Below, in pieces: positions 1 to 9,052 of a DNA stretch of 64,000 nt; position 1 is the stretch's first letter, and each line of letters begins with the position of its first letter. The notes beneath the pieces are model-generated. The model worked only from the letters and a program-made list of their open reading frames with translations. It ran no database searches and was not told the DNA's origin. The position numbers and the translations under genes are program-made. Source of the DNA: Stenotrophomonas maltophilia (GTDB taxonomy: Bacteria > Pseudomonadota > Gammaproteobacteria > Xanthomonadales > Xanthomonadaceae); assembly GCA_002363385.1 (NCBI GenBank), contig DEVL01000005.1:1-64000 (forward strand). Reading direction: 5' to 3'.

Positions 1-159
1 CGCGGCGTCGATCGCGGAGTAGTCCTTGAACTCGCCACCAAAGCGCTCGGCACCGATCTTGGTCAGTGCGGCGGTCAGCGTGGTCTTGCCGTGGTCAACG
101 TGACCGATGGTGCCGACATTGACGTGCGGCTTGGTGCGCTCGAACTTACCCTTGGCCAT
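1..159 (-). CDS. tuf: Elongation factor Tu, N-terminal fragment (runs off window)
   Basis: Only the first 53 codons are in the window. The reverse strand starts at 159 and begins MAKGKFERTKPHVNVGTIGH, followed by DHGKTTL, the P-loop (G1) of EF-Tu, and the residues just after it. EF-Tu is the GTPase that carries aminoacyl-tRNA to the ribosomal A site. The gene lies directly behind tRNA-Tyr, tRNA-Gly and tRNA-Thr, the arrangement of the enterobacterial tufB operon, so it is probably co-transcribed with them from the promoter near 569-597. The identification is certain from the sequence; which tuf copy it is cannot be decided. Confidence 0.97.
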   Translation of the reverse strand, partial: MAKGKFERTKPHVNVGTIGHVDHGKTTLTAALTKIGAERFGGEFKDYSAIDAA

Positions 160-200
160 GGCTGCTTATCTCGAAATCGTCTGAATTGGTAGCACTTAGA

Positions 201-276
201 TGGTGCTCACGAAAGGAATCGAACCTTCGACCTCCTCCTTACCAAGGAGGTGCTCTACCGACTGAGCTACGTGAGC
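201..276 (-). tRNA. tRNA-Thr (anticodon GGT)
   Basis: On the minus strand a 76-nt cloverleaf runs from GCTCACGTAGCTCAG to an encoded CCA end. The anticodon arm is CCTCC-TTGGTAA-GGAGG, giving anticodon GGT (Thr). The T-arm contains GGTTCGATTCC. It is the last tRNA before tuf, 41 bases upstream of its start. Confidence 0.96.
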
Positions 277-323
277 GAGTTTTGTATTATGGCACGAATT
301 TGAATACATTCAAACTCATTCAA

Positions 324-397
<74 letters not shown>

Positions 398-425
398 ATC
401 GGAAGCTCTTGCCACAACATGAAAC

Positions 426-511
426 TGGTGGAGGGAGGTGGATTCGAACCACCGAAGGCGTAAGCCAGCAGATTTACAGTCTGCCCCCGTTGGCCGCTTG
501 GGTATCCCTCC
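426..511 (-). tRNA. tRNA-Tyr (anticodon GTA)
   Basis: An 86-nt minus-strand tRNA with the long variable arm expected of bacterial tRNA-Tyr. The anticodon stem-loop GCAGA-CTGTAAA-TCTGC reads GTA (Tyr), and CCA is encoded. It is the promoter-proximal gene of the tRNA-tuf transcript; no upstream tRNA-Thr corresponding to E. coli thrU is present. Confidence 0.96.
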
Positions 512-568
512 TTACCACCCTGTCCCGTGGCGCCGAAGCGTTTTCGGTGTGGGGTGGAAGAGCCGTGA

Positions 569-597
569 ATTTTGCGGATAAACGGGGGTTCTGTCAA
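569..597 (-). promoter_or_regulatory. Sigma-70 promoter for the tRNA-tuf transcript
   Basis: On the minus strand a perfect -35 hexamer TTGACA (597-592) is followed after 17 bases by CAAAAT (574-569), a 4/6 match to the -10 consensus. It points at tRNA-Tyr, whose 5' end is 58 bases downstream of the -10. Strength and spacing suit a stable-RNA/translation operon. Function is inferred from sequence only. Confidence 0.65.
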
Positions 598-649
598 CAA
601 CCTTTTTGAATTTTTTCACACGAATCTTCAATTGCCTTGCCGGGACAGG

Positions 650-1669
650 CTATTGGCCTGGCAACGGCAGGGTTTCGCTGGCGAAGATCGCCACGTGTGG
701 CACGCCATCGGCCCCGATCCAGCCGCGATACATGCCCTGCGTGTTGAACGGCGTCGCTGCGCGGCCGTCAGCGGAGAGCACGATCGCCCCGCCATCGCCG
801 CCGAGTGCGGGAATGCGTTCGTTGATCACGGCACGCCCGGCTTCCACCGGCCCCTGCTTGAGGTACTGGATGCGTGCGCAGATATCGTGCGCGGCCGCCG
901 TGCGGATGTAGTACTCACCCCAGCCCGTGCCCGACACGGCGCATCCCGCATCGGCATAGGTGCCCGCACCGATGATCGGTGAATCGCCGACGCGGCCGTA
1001 GCGTTTGTTGGTCATGCCACCCGTGGACGTGCCTGCCGCGAGTTTGCCGTCCTTGTCCAGTGCAACCGCGCCGACCGTACCGAAGTGGCGCGCCGTGTCC
1101 AGATCCGCGTGCGCCTGCCCACTGGCCTCTTCCTTCAGCGCTTTCTGCAGCTGCTGCCAGCGCTTGTCGGTGCGGAAGTAGGACGGGTCCACCAGGGTGA
1201 TGCCCTGGCTGCTGGCAAAGGCCTCGGCGCCCTGCCCGACCATCATCACGTGCGGGGAATGCTGCATCACCGCTTCGGCAAGCAGGATCGGATTGCGCAC
1301 GCGCTGCACGCCGGCCACCGCGCCGGCCTTGAGCGTGGCGCCATCCATCAACGACGCATCCAGTTCATTGCGCCCGTCATGAGTGAACACCGCCCCCTTG
1401 CCTGCATTGAAGGTGGGATCGTCCTCGAGCACGGTGATCGCCGCGGTGACTGCCTCCAGTGCCGGCTTGCCGGCAGTCAGCGCGGCATGCCCTTTCAACA
1501 ACGCCTGCCGCAGGGCGGCACGCGCGGCGTTTTCCTCGGCTGGCGACAGGTTCCTGCGCTCCACCCCGGCACCGCCATGGATCACCAGCACCGGTTCGGC
1601 TGCCGCAGCGCTGGCAGCCAAGGGGATCGACAGACACAGCGAGAGCAACAGCGCGCTGGAACGGGACAT
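650..1669 (-). CDS. iaaA: Isoaspartyl peptidase / L-asparaginase (Ntn hydrolase), exported
   Basis: A 339-residue protein of the plant-type asparaginase (T2) family, which hydrolyses isoaspartyl dipeptides and asparagine after self-cleavage into two subunits. The mature part opens with VLVIHGGAG, typical of the family. The HFGTVGAVALD segment contains the predicted N-terminal nucleophile Thr198, exposed by autocleavage before it, followed by AAGTSTGGMTNK of the active site. Residues 1-23 form a signal peptide with cleavage near AAAA/EPVLV, so a periplasmic location is likely. GGAG lies about 10 bases before the ATG. It stands alone between the tRNA-tuf promoter and a divergently read TonB receptor. 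Length and motifs are complete. Confidence 0.9.
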   Translation of the reverse strand: MSRSSALLLSLCLSIPLAASAAAAEPVLVIHGGAGVERRNLSPAEENAARAALRQALLKGHAALTAGKPALEAVTAAITVLEDDPTFNAGKGAVFTHDGRNELDASLMDGATLKAGAVAGVQRVRNPILLAEAVMQHSPHVMMVGQGAEAFASSQGITLVDPSYFRTDKRWQQLQKALKEEASGQAHADLDTARHFGTVGAVALDKDGKLAAGTSTGGMTNKRYGRVGDSPIIGAGTYADAGCAVSGTGWGEYYIRTAAAHDICARIQYLKQGPVEAGRAVINERIPALGGDGGAIVLSADGRAATPFNTQGMYRGWIGADGVPHVAIFASETLPLPGQ

Positions 1670-1927
1670 GGGAAAGGCACTCCGAGGGGCGGCCGCCCAT
1701 CATGGCGACGGCAGCGCACCATGGGTAGGGCGGGTGGAAGACCGGAAACCGTTGTGGTCGTTGACGAGGCTGAACAAAACGGGCCTGAAAGCGCTTCCAC
1801 CCTTTGCCAGAGAAATTGGCAGTGGTCAACCCTGTGAAAAAGGCGTTAAATGCGCGCCATCCATTCGCGAAATGTGAATGGGGGACAGGTCTCCCTCGAG
1901 GCCGACACTTTCTTCTCGAGAATTCTC

Positions 1928-4675
1928 ATGCGTAAACAGGCGATGGCGTGGTCGATCCAGCTGGCGTTGATGAGTGTGGCCGCAACTGCGGGTGCCCAGA
2001 CGCCCGCCCCCGGGGTGCAGCAACTGGATACGGTGCAGGTCACTGGCTCGCGCATTCCGCGCGCGCAGGTGGAGGGCCCGGCCCCGGTCACCGTCATCAC
2101 CGCCGAGCAGATCCAGGCCAGCGGCTTCACCAGCGTGCCGGACGTGCTGCGCTCGATGACCCAGAACGGCGGTGAGACCCAGAGCCAGCAGTCTTCCAGC
2201 GGCGCCGATTTCTCTCCCGGTGCACAGCAGGTCGACCTGCGCGGCCTTGGCCCCAACCACACCCTGGTGCTGGTCAACGGCCGCCGCATCGCCGATTTCC
2301 CGATGCCTTTCCAGGGACGCAGCAACTTCACCGACGTCTCCAACATCCCGATCGGGATGATCGAGCGCATCGAAGTGCTGACCGGCAGCGCCTCGGCGAT
2401 CTATGGTTCTGACGCGATCGCCGGCGTGGTCAACTTCATCCTGAAGAAGCAGGTGGACGGCACCACGGTCGACATGCGCATGGGCACCACCAGCGAAGGC
2501 GGCGGTGAGTCCTTCGACATGAGCATCGCCAGTGGTTTCGATGCGGGCCGCTTCAGCGCGGTCTACAGCCTGGAGCTGCAGTCGCAGACGCCGCTGTGGG
2601 CGTATGAGCGGAGCCAGCAGGATTCGACCCTGGACGCGCCGACCGAGAGCACCCGCGCCGCGCGGCGCGCCTACCTGCGCACCGACTACAACGACGACTA
2701 TCTGGACCCGGGCGAGGCCACCTGTGATGCGCTGGCCGCCCAGAACAACGGCAGCACCCAGTACGCCGAACGAGCGCGCTACGGCTTCTACTGCGGCAGC
2801 GACCGCTCGATCGGCTACGGCACGATCCTGAGCAAACGCCGCGGCGCCAACGGCTACGCCTCGCTGCGCTATGCCTTCGACAACGGCGCGGAATGGTTTG
2901 CCGACGTGCAGATGGGCTACCACGACCTGGCGCTGATGCGCGATGTGACTCAGTGGGGCCGCATGGCCCCCGACGGCAATGAAGACGGCTACTTCTACAA
3001 CCAGGCCACCGACCAGGTGGAGTTCTGGCAGCGCCAGTTCTCCCCCGAGGAGATGGGTGGGCTGAACAACGGCATGGTGCGCAGCACCCAGAAGACCTTC
3101 AGCGTTACCACCGGCTTCAAGGGCGCGCTCGGTGCGGACTGGGAATACGAGGCCTCGCTGAGCCACTCGCAGTACCAGTCCAGCATCCGCTGGCCGCAGA
3201 TCATCGCCGCCAAGGCCAACGCCCTGTTCCTGGGCGAGCAGCTGGGCGAGTACACCGATGACGATGACAACGTGTTCCCGGTGTTCAACGCCGATCCGGC
3301 GCGCCTGTACCGGCCGCTGAGCCGCAGCGGGTACGATTCGATCGCCGCGCGCACCACCTATACCCCGAAGTCGCGCACCGAGACCGCCGCACTGACCCTG
3401 ACCAACGGCGAGCTGTTCGAGCTGCCGGGCGGCAAGGCCGGCTTTGCCGCGACGGCCGAGTTCGGCAATCAGTCCTATGCACTGAATCCGGACCCGCTGG
3501 CCACGCAGTACTACTACTACAGCTGGAAGGACTCGGACGGGCACGGCAGTCGCAACCGCTGGGCGACCGCGGCCGAGCTGCGCCTGCCGCTGCATGACAC
3601 GTTCAACGTCAGCCTGGCCGGCCGCTTCGACCAGTACCGCTACTCGGGCAACACCATCGGCAAGGCGACCTGGAGCGGCGGCCTGGAGTGGCGCCCGATC
3701 GATACGCTGCTGGTGCGCGGCTCCTACGGCACCGCGTTCCGCGCGCCGGACCTGCACTACGTGTATGCCGGCCCGGGCAATGATGAAACCAGCGCCAATG
3801 ATTACTACACCTGCGCAGTGGACGGCGGCGATGACTGCTCGGATTACGAGGAGAACCTGATCCGCACCCGCGAGGGCAACCGCCGGCTGGACCCGGAGAC
3901 CAGCACCTCGTGGAGTGCTGGTTTTGTGTGGTCGCCGGCAGCGGGTCTGGACCTGTCGGTGGGCTGGTTCGACATCGACATGCGCGACCAGGTGCAGGAC
4001 ATGGACGTGAGCACCATCCTGCGCGACGAAGCGGCCTGCCGCCTGGGCGACGCGGACGCGGCGTCGCCGACCTGCGTGGATGCCATCAGCCGGGTCACCC
4101 GCACCAGCGACGGCCGCCTGTATGGCGTGCACGTGAGCCCGATCAACATCGCGCGCGAAACGACCCGCGGCATCGATGTGGGGCTGCGCTACCGCCTGAG
4201 CACCGGGATCGGCGACTTCATCCTCAGTGGCAACCACACCTGGGTGAAGACGCATGATTTCCAGCAGTTTGAAGGCGATGTGATCGAGGACCAGTTCGCG
4301 ATCAACAGCGGTTTCGACATTCCGCGCACCAAGACCAGCGCGAGCGTGACCTGGGAGAACGCGGGGTGGTCGGCCACGCTGTACGGCTCCCGCCTGGGCA
4401 AGCTGCCGACCTACGACAGTTACGACCAGAGCTTCGATCCGGACAGCGGCGACAGCCCGTGGATCGGCGCGACCTACCGCTACAACGTCTCGCTGCAGTA
4501 CCGCTTCGATGATCATTCGCGCCTGTCGCTGTCGGTGGTCAACATCGCCAACAAGCTGCCGCCGAAGGATGCGACGTATACGCCGTATCCGTACTACGAC
4601 GTGTCCTGGTTCGACACCGTGGGCCGGACGATCAATCTGCAGTACACCCATAAGTTTGGCGGTACGGCACTTTAA
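1928..4675 (+). CDS. TonB-dependent outer-membrane receptor
   Basis: A 915-residue TonB-dependent transporter. It has a signal peptide (MRKQAMAWSIQ... to about residue 23), a TonB-box-like LDTVQVTGSRIPR, a plug domain to roughly residue 165 (VTVITAEQIQASGF, DLRGLGPNHTLVLVNGRR, VLTGSASAIYGSDAIAGVVN) and a C-terminal barrel ending in alternating aromatic residues. An upstream in-frame ATG at 1850 would put 26 residues before the signal peptide, so 1928 is preferred although no clear Shine-Dalgarno precedes it. The plug resembles the large Xanthomonadaceae receptors often linked to carbohydrate or peptide uptake. No partner enzyme, ferric-uptake gene or TonB gene is next to it, so the substrate is unknown. 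The sequence just before the start holds the palindrome GAGAATTCTC. Confidence 0.92.
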   Translation: MRKQAMAWSIQLALMSVAATAGAQTPAPGVQQLDTVQVTGSRIPRAQVEGPAPVTVITAEQIQASGFTSVPDVLRSMTQNGGETQSQQSSSGADFSPGAQQVDLRGLGPNHTLVLVNGRRIADFPMPFQGRSNFTDVSNIPIGMIERIEVLTGSASAIYGSDAIAGVVNFILKKQVDGTTVDMRMGTTSEGGGESFDMSIASGFDAGRFSAVYSLELQSQTPLWAYERSQQDSTLDAPTESTRAARRAYLRTDYNDDYLDPGEATCDALAAQNNGSTQYAERARYGFYCGSDRSIGYGTILSKRRGANGYASLRYAFDNGAEWFADVQMGYHDLALMRDVTQWGRMAPDGNEDGYFYNQATDQVEFWQRQFSPEEMGGLNNGMVRSTQKTFSVTTGFKGALGADWEYEASLSHSQYQSSIRWPQIIAAKANALFLGEQLGEYTDDDDNVFPVFNADPARLYRPLSRSGYDSIAARTTYTPKSRTETAALTLTNGELFELPGGKAGFAATAEFGNQSYALNPDPLATQYYYYSWKDSDGHGSRNRWATAAELRLPLHDTFNVSLAGRFDQYRYSGNTIGKATWSGGLEWRPIDTLLVRGSYGTAFRAPDLHYVYAGPGNDETSANDYYTCAVDGGDDCSDYEENLIRTREGNRRLDPETSTSWSAGFVWSPAAGLDLSVGWFDIDMRDQVQDMDVSTILRDEAACRLGDADAASPTCVDAISRVTRTSDGRLYGVHVSPINIARETTRGIDVGLRYRLSTGIGDFILSGNHTWVKTHDFQQFEGDVIEDQFAINSGFDIPRTKTSASVTWENAGWSATLYGSRLGKLPTYDSYDQSFDPDSGDSPWIGATYRYNVSLQYRFDDHSRLSLSVVNIANKLPPKDATYTPYPYYDVSWFDTVGRTINLQYTHKFGGTAL

Positions 4676-4701
4676 TCCGCCGCCACCATCGCATCGCTGA
4701 G

Positions 4702-4733
4702 GGGCCCGCCATTGCGCGGGCCCGTTGGTTTTC
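4702..4733 (+). terminator. Rho-independent terminator after the TonB receptor
   Basis: Inverted repeat GGGCCCGC (4702-4709) / GCGGGCCC (4716-4723) with a 6-base loop, followed by a T-rich stretch GTTGGTTTT. It ends transcription about 30 bases after the receptor stop and separates it from the kinase block. Confidence 0.7.
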
Positions 4734-4776
4734 ACCCCGCTGAACAGACGTCATTCGCTCGCGCCTGGGCGCCCGG

Positions 4777-4822
4777 TTTTAGGGATCGGCTGATGGGCCT
4801 GCCCGCCTGCGCTTCCTAGCAT
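4777..4822 (+). promoter_or_regulatory. Putative RcsB-box-like operator and -10 upstream of the first kinase
   Basis: TTTTAGGGATCGGCTGATG (from 4777) is followed after 19 bases by CCTAGCAT, whose TAGCAT (4817-4822) can act as -10. The same element at the same spacing occurs at 13024-13069 before the autotransporter. TAGGGATCGGCTGA resembles the E. coli RcsB homodimer box (K-M-R-G-A-W-T-M-W-Y-C-T-G-S, recalled) at 10 of 14 positions. The predicted transcription start falls on or next to the ATG at 4829. Identity of the binding protein is inference. Confidence 0.5.
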
Positions 4823-4828
4823 GCGCCC

Positions 4829-7684
4829 ATGCACCGTCTTCTGCCCCGACGCTCCTCTTTCGACGCCCCGGTGGTGGCGGCCAACGTATTGCTGCGTTGG
4901 CTGTCGCTTTGCGTGCTGTTCTGCCTGATCGGTACTGCGGGGTTCTACCTGCTGGCGCAGCTGAGCGATGACGTCTCGGTGCACCGCCGCGACATGAATG
5001 CCGCCGCCTACCGCGCGCAGCTGTACTTCGATCATCGCGAGGCGCTGTTGAACTATCTGGTGGATTCGGTGGTGGCGTCCTCGCCGTCGATGCCAGCATC
5101 CGCGCTGCCCCGTCCCGCCAACCGGGACGACAGCGAGGTCCAGCGCCTGCCGCTGGGAACGGGTTGTGATGGCCGCCAGCTCACTCTGCTGCTGTCCTCA
5201 CGCGCCGAGCGGACGCTGGCCGAGTTCGGCGCACAGCTCATCCACGTCAGCGCCGATCCGGATGCGCCCCGTCAGTGGCTGCACGGCCAGCGCACCCCGG
5301 CAACGCCCCCGCCGGTCGAGCTGACGGCCTCCCTTCTTCGCGCACATGCCCGCCGTGCGATGCCTGGCACAAACGTTTACTGGCTGAGTTCAGACCAGCC
5401 AGGGGGCACCCTCTACCTGTTTCGGGCCGCCGACGAAGCATCCGATCCCACGAACTGGCTGGTGCTGGCGCTAGCGCCAGACGCTGTGGCAAGCATGGTC
5501 AATGGACACGGCATCGGCGATTTCCTCCTGCTCGACGGGCATAGCAAGCCAGTGCTCTCCAGCCGAGCCGACACCGGTCCACCCGCAACCTGGCTGTACG
5601 GCCAGCGCGACGATGCATTCGCCTTCGTCTGGGCGCGCGGGCTGCCGCAGGGGCTGGCACTGATCAAGAGCATCGGCCAGGACGGCTGGCGGCTTGTCTA
5701 CCATGTTCCCTCCAGCCTGCTGCTGCGCGACATGGCAGGACACGCCGCAGTGTCGCTGCTGCTGTGCCTTGCCGCTGTCGGCGCGCTGCGGCTGCTCATC
5801 CGACGCATCGACCGCCAGCTGATCCAGCCGGCCCATCAGCAGCACCTGCAGCTGAAGGAGAGCTTCGACTTCGGCAGCACCGTGATCGAAATGGCGCCCG
5901 TTGGCATGTGCGTGCTGCGCTGCCACGACGCCCAGGTGATGCTGGAGAACCAGTTGGCCCGCGATTGGCTCGGGAGCGATACCCGCTCCGGCGATTGGAC
6001 CGGCGCTTGGCGCAACGCAAGCGGTCGCGCCCTCTGTCGTACGCACCGGCGCGGAGTCGACTTCACGACCCGGGATGGACGGCAGTTGCAGGTACTGTTC
6101 GCGGCCACCCGTTACCACGGTGATGACGTACTGCTGTGCGTGTTCAACGACATCACGCGGCATCGCCAGATCCAGGCTGCACTGTCCGCCGCCAAACAAG
6201 CCGCCGATGAAGCCAGCCAGGCCAAGAGCGCTTTCGTCGCCACCATGAGCCATGAGATCCGCACACCGCTGTACGGGGTCCTCGGCACGCTGGAACTGCT
6301 TGGCAACACGCCGTTGGATTCACGCCAGGCGCAGTACCTCAAGACCATCCAGCAGTCATCATCGGTACTGTTGCAGCTGATCAGCGACATCCTGGATGTA
6401 TCCAAGATCGAATCGGGCCAGCTGACCCTGGCCACCGCGGCGTTCTCGCCACTGGAACTGGCCGAAGACACGCTGCGTGCCTATGCCGCCGCCGCGGCGC
6501 GCAAGCAGCTGCAGATCGTGGTCTGCACCGACCCGCGGCTGCCGGCGCAGGTGACCGGGGACGCCGACCGGATCCGGCAGGTACTGGGAAACCTGCTCAG
6601 CAATGCGATCAAGTTCACCGACAGCGGACGCATCGTATTGCGGGTCAGGCTGCTCGCCTGCGAAGGCGGCACCGCCACCGTGAGCTGGCAGGTCACAGAC
6701 ACCGGGATCGGTATCGCGGCCGCCGATCATCCCCGGCTGTTCGAGCCGTTCCGCCAGGCCGGCGGCCAGGGTCGCAACGATGGCACCGGACTGGGGTTGT
6801 CGATCAGCGACCACCTGGTGCGCCTGATGAACGGTGAAATGCGTCTGGTGAGCGAGCCCGGATTGGGGAGCAGCTTCACCGTGATCCTGCCGCTGGGCGT
6901 GCAGGAGGGCACCTCGATCAACGCCGCTGCCGTGGATGACGGCCCCGCACTGCTGCCGCACCCCCCGGTGTACGTGCGCTGTGCCATCACCGAACTCACC
7001 GATAGCGCCTGTCAATGGCTGCAGCGCTGGGGCGCCACGGCACGACGCTACAGCGACGACGCACCGGGTCCGATCGAACCGGGCGCGATCCTGCTTGACA
7101 GTGATCCGCGCGATGCCATTCCGGTCGAGTGGCCGGGCCCGCGCGTGGTCGCAACCGCCGACGGCGGCGACCCGGCCTGCGAGGATCCCATGCACCCGGA
7201 CCAGCTGACGGTCACTCTGCTCAGCATCCGCGCCATCGCTGATGCCGTGTTCCGCCTGCAACACGGAAACCAGGTAACGGTCGCCACGTCGACACCGATC
7301 GTGTCTGCTCCGCTCGGACTGAGGGTGCTGGTTGCCGAAGACAATCCGATCAACCGACTGATCCTCAAGGAGCAGCTGGAGACGCTGGGATGCCACGTGG
7401 CGACCGCCTCCGACGGTCATGAGGCACTGGCCTGCTGCCGCGCCCAGCCCTTCGATGTGGTGTTGACCGACATCAACATGCCCGGCCTCGGCGGCCACGC
7501 GTTGACACGACACCTGCGCCAGCTGGGCTACGCGATGCCCGTGATCGGCGCAACCGCCAATGCCACCCCTGACGAGCGCGAGCGGTGCCTTGCCGAGGGC
7601 ATGGATGACTACCTGGTGAAGCCGATCGATATCGCCACCCTCCGCCACGCGCTGGGCGGACTGACCGCAGGAGCCACGGCATGA
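4829..7684 (+). CDS. Hybrid sensor histidine kinase with C-terminal receiver (RcsC/PvrS-like)
   Basis: 951 residues. Domain order: transmembrane helix at about 20-44, an extracytoplasmic region to about 305 without a family I recognise, a second helix near 310-328, a PAS-like segment around 345-450, HisKA with ATMSHEIRTPLYGVLG (phospho-acceptor His near 475), HATPase with NLLSNAIKFT, DTGIGI and GTGLGLSI, a degenerate linker, and a receiver (LRVLVAEDNPINR ... VVLTDINMPG, Asp near 881, Lys in YLVKPID). There is no HPt domain. No Shine-Dalgarno precedes the ATG, and a -10-like element lies only 7 bases upstream, so the mRNA may be leaderless. Its stop overlaps the REC-EAL start by 4 bases. From HisKA onward it is a clear paralogue of the kinase at 9053-12265. 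Confidence 0.88.
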   Translation: MHRLLPRRSSFDAPVVAANVLLRWLSLCVLFCLIGTAGFYLLAQLSDDVSVHRRDMNAAAYRAQLYFDHREALLNYLVDSVVASSPSMPASALPRPANRDDSEVQRLPLGTGCDGRQLTLLLSSRAERTLAEFGAQLIHVSADPDAPRQWLHGQRTPATPPPVELTASLLRAHARRAMPGTNVYWLSSDQPGGTLYLFRAADEASDPTNWLVLALAPDAVASMVNGHGIGDFLLLDGHSKPVLSSRADTGPPATWLYGQRDDAFAFVWARGLPQGLALIKSIGQDGWRLVYHVPSSLLLRDMAGHAAVSLLLCLAAVGALRLLIRRIDRQLIQPAHQQHLQLKESFDFGSTVIEMAPVGMCVLRCHDAQVMLENQLARDWLGSDTRSGDWTGAWRNASGRALCRTHRRGVDFTTRDGRQLQVLFAATRYHGDDVLLCVFNDITRHRQIQAALSAAKQAADEASQAKSAFVATMSHEIRTPLYGVLGTLELLGNTPLDSRQAQYLKTIQQSSSVLLQLISDILDVSKIESGQLTLATAAFSPLELAEDTLRAYAAAAARKQLQIVVCTDPRLPAQVTGDADRIRQVLGNLLSNAIKFTDSGRIVLRVRLLACEGGTATVSWQVTDTGIGIAAADHPRLFEPFRQAGGQGRNDGTGLGLSISDHLVRLMNGEMRLVSEPGLGSSFTVILPLGVQEGTSINAAAVDDGPALLPHPPVYVRCAITELTDSACQWLQRWGATARRYSDDAPGPIEPGAILLDSDPRDAIPVEWPGPRVVATADGGDPACEDPMHPDQLTVTLLSIRAIADAVFRLQHGNQVTVATSTPIVSAPLGLRVLVAEDNPINRLILKEQLETLGCHVATASDGHEALACCRAQPFDVVLTDINMPGLGGHALTRHLRQLGYAMPVIGATANATPDERERCLAEGMDDYLVKPIDIATLRHALGGLTAGATA

Positions 7685-8919
7685 GCCACAAACGTGTACT
7701 GATTCTCGAAGACCAGGCCTTCCAGCGCGGGTTCCTCGCCAACATGTTCAATGCTGCACCCGGCGTCACCGTGGATACCTCGGGCGATGCCGCCGACGCG
7801 GTGGAGCTGTGCCACTGGCAGCGCTACGACCTGGTGGTGACGGACCTGATGATGCCGGGCATGGATGGCATCCAGTTCATCCAGGCGCTGGCCGCACAGG
7901 AGCACAGGCCGATGCTGGCGCTGGTCAGCTCGGTGTCGCAGCGGATGATGGCCTCGGCGCGGCTGATGGCCGAGTCGCTGGGCATCACCGTGCTCGGCAT
8001 CCTGCCCAAGCCGGTCTCGCCGGCCGACGTGCGTGAGCTGCTGACACAGCTGGACGACGCCCGCAGTGGGGAAGGCCGCGCGCACGGGCCCGCCGAGGTA
8101 CCGATCAACGCAACCCGCGAGCGCCTGCGCCGGGCGATCGATGACGGGGAGATCACCGCGTGGTTCCAGCCGAAGAAATCACTGGATTCCGGCCTGGTGG
8201 TGGCCGCCGAGGCGCTGGTGCGCTGGCGCCATCCCGAACACGGCACGCTGCAGGCTGGCCGCTTCCTGCCCCTGATCGAGCAGCACGGGCTCGAATCGGC
8301 GGTGCTGCGCCATATCCTCAAGGCCAGCATCCAGGCCCAGGCACGCTGGCGCGAGCAGGGATTCCGCATCCCGGTATCGATCAACCTGCCGCCTCACCTT
8401 CTGGAGCGCGGCAACCTGCCGGACGAACTGCTGGATCTGACGCTGCAACAGGGCGGCACACCGGCCGACCTGTGTTTCGAGCTGATGGAAAGCAGTACCA
8501 CGCACCACGTCAGCGACTACTACGCCGGCGCGTGCCGCCTGCGCATGAAGGGCTTCGGGCTGGCCCAGGATGATTTTGGCCAGGGCTTGAGCACGGTACA
8601 CAACCTGGTCAGCACGCCGTTCACCGAGGTCAAGATCGACGGTGACCTGGTCCGTGGCTGCGCACGGGACCCCGCGTTGCACAGCGCGCTGGCGACGGTG
8701 ATCGCGCTGGGCAGCAGATTGGGACTGAACATCGTCGCTGAAGGCGTGGAGACCGACGCCGAACTGGCCACGCTGCGCAAGTTGGGGTGCAACCAGGTCC
8801 AGGGCTTCCTGATTTCACGGGCGATCCCGGCCGAGACGTTCGGCGCGTTGCTGGACCAGGAAAAGGCGGCGCACCGGCATACTGAGCTGGGCCAGCCGGG
8901 TGCAATGGCCCCGCGCTGA
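7681..8919 (+). CDS. REC-EAL response regulator, c-di-GMP phosphodiesterase (PvrR/RocR/VieA-like)
   Basis: 412 residues. The N-terminal receiver (ILEDQAFQRG, DLVVTDLMMPGMDG with phospho-acceptor Asp55, LPKPV) is joined to an EAL domain from about residue 155. The catalytic EAL motif is intact (AAEALVRW, Glu177), as are the INL, FELME, DDFG, KIDGDLV, VAEGVET and QGFL motifs, so c-di-GMP hydrolysis to pGpG is expected. ATGA overlap with the upstream kinase indicates translational coupling, and that kinase or the shared HPt is the likely phosphodonor. REC-EAL proteins next to RcsC/RcsB-type genes are known as PvrR and RocR in Pseudomonas and VieA in Vibrio. Activity and phosphorylation dependence are inferred from motifs. 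Confidence 0.88.
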   Translation: MSHKRVLILEDQAFQRGFLANMFNAAPGVTVDTSGDAADAVELCHWQRYDLVVTDLMMPGMDGIQFIQALAAQEHRPMLALVSSVSQRMMASARLMAESLGITVLGILPKPVSPADVRELLTQLDDARSGEGRAHGPAEVPINATRERLRRAIDDGEITAWFQPKKSLDSGLVVAAEALVRWRHPEHGTLQAGRFLPLIEQHGLESAVLRHILKASIQAQARWREQGFRIPVSINLPPHLLERGNLPDELLDLTLQQGGTPADLCFELMESSTTHHVSDYYAGACRLRMKGFGLAQDDFGQGLSTVHNLVSTPFTEVKIDGDLVRGCARDPALHSALATVIALGSRLGLNIVAEGVETDAELATLRKLGCNQVQGFLISRAIPAETFGALLDQEKAAHRHTELGQPGAMAPR

Positions 8920-9052
8920 GGCGGTGTCCGCCCGCATTCACCACGTCGTCAAACCCAGCTCCGCATGCTTGGCGCGGGGTGCATGATCGAACGGGCAGAC
9001 GGCAGTGCGCTGCGGCCGGCGCCCTGATGCCACCATCTCAGAGGGGACTTCC

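Noticed and set aside
1826..4735. Long open frame on the minus strand across the TonB receptor
   Set aside because: It is antisense to a receptor with clear plug and barrel motifs. The translation is a low-complexity, His/Arg/Ala/Val-rich product typical of the complementary frame in GC-rich DNA.
6359..7648. Minus-strand open frame within the first kinase
   Set aside because: Overlaps the ATPase and receiver domains of the kinase, whose motifs are intact; no start signal or family.
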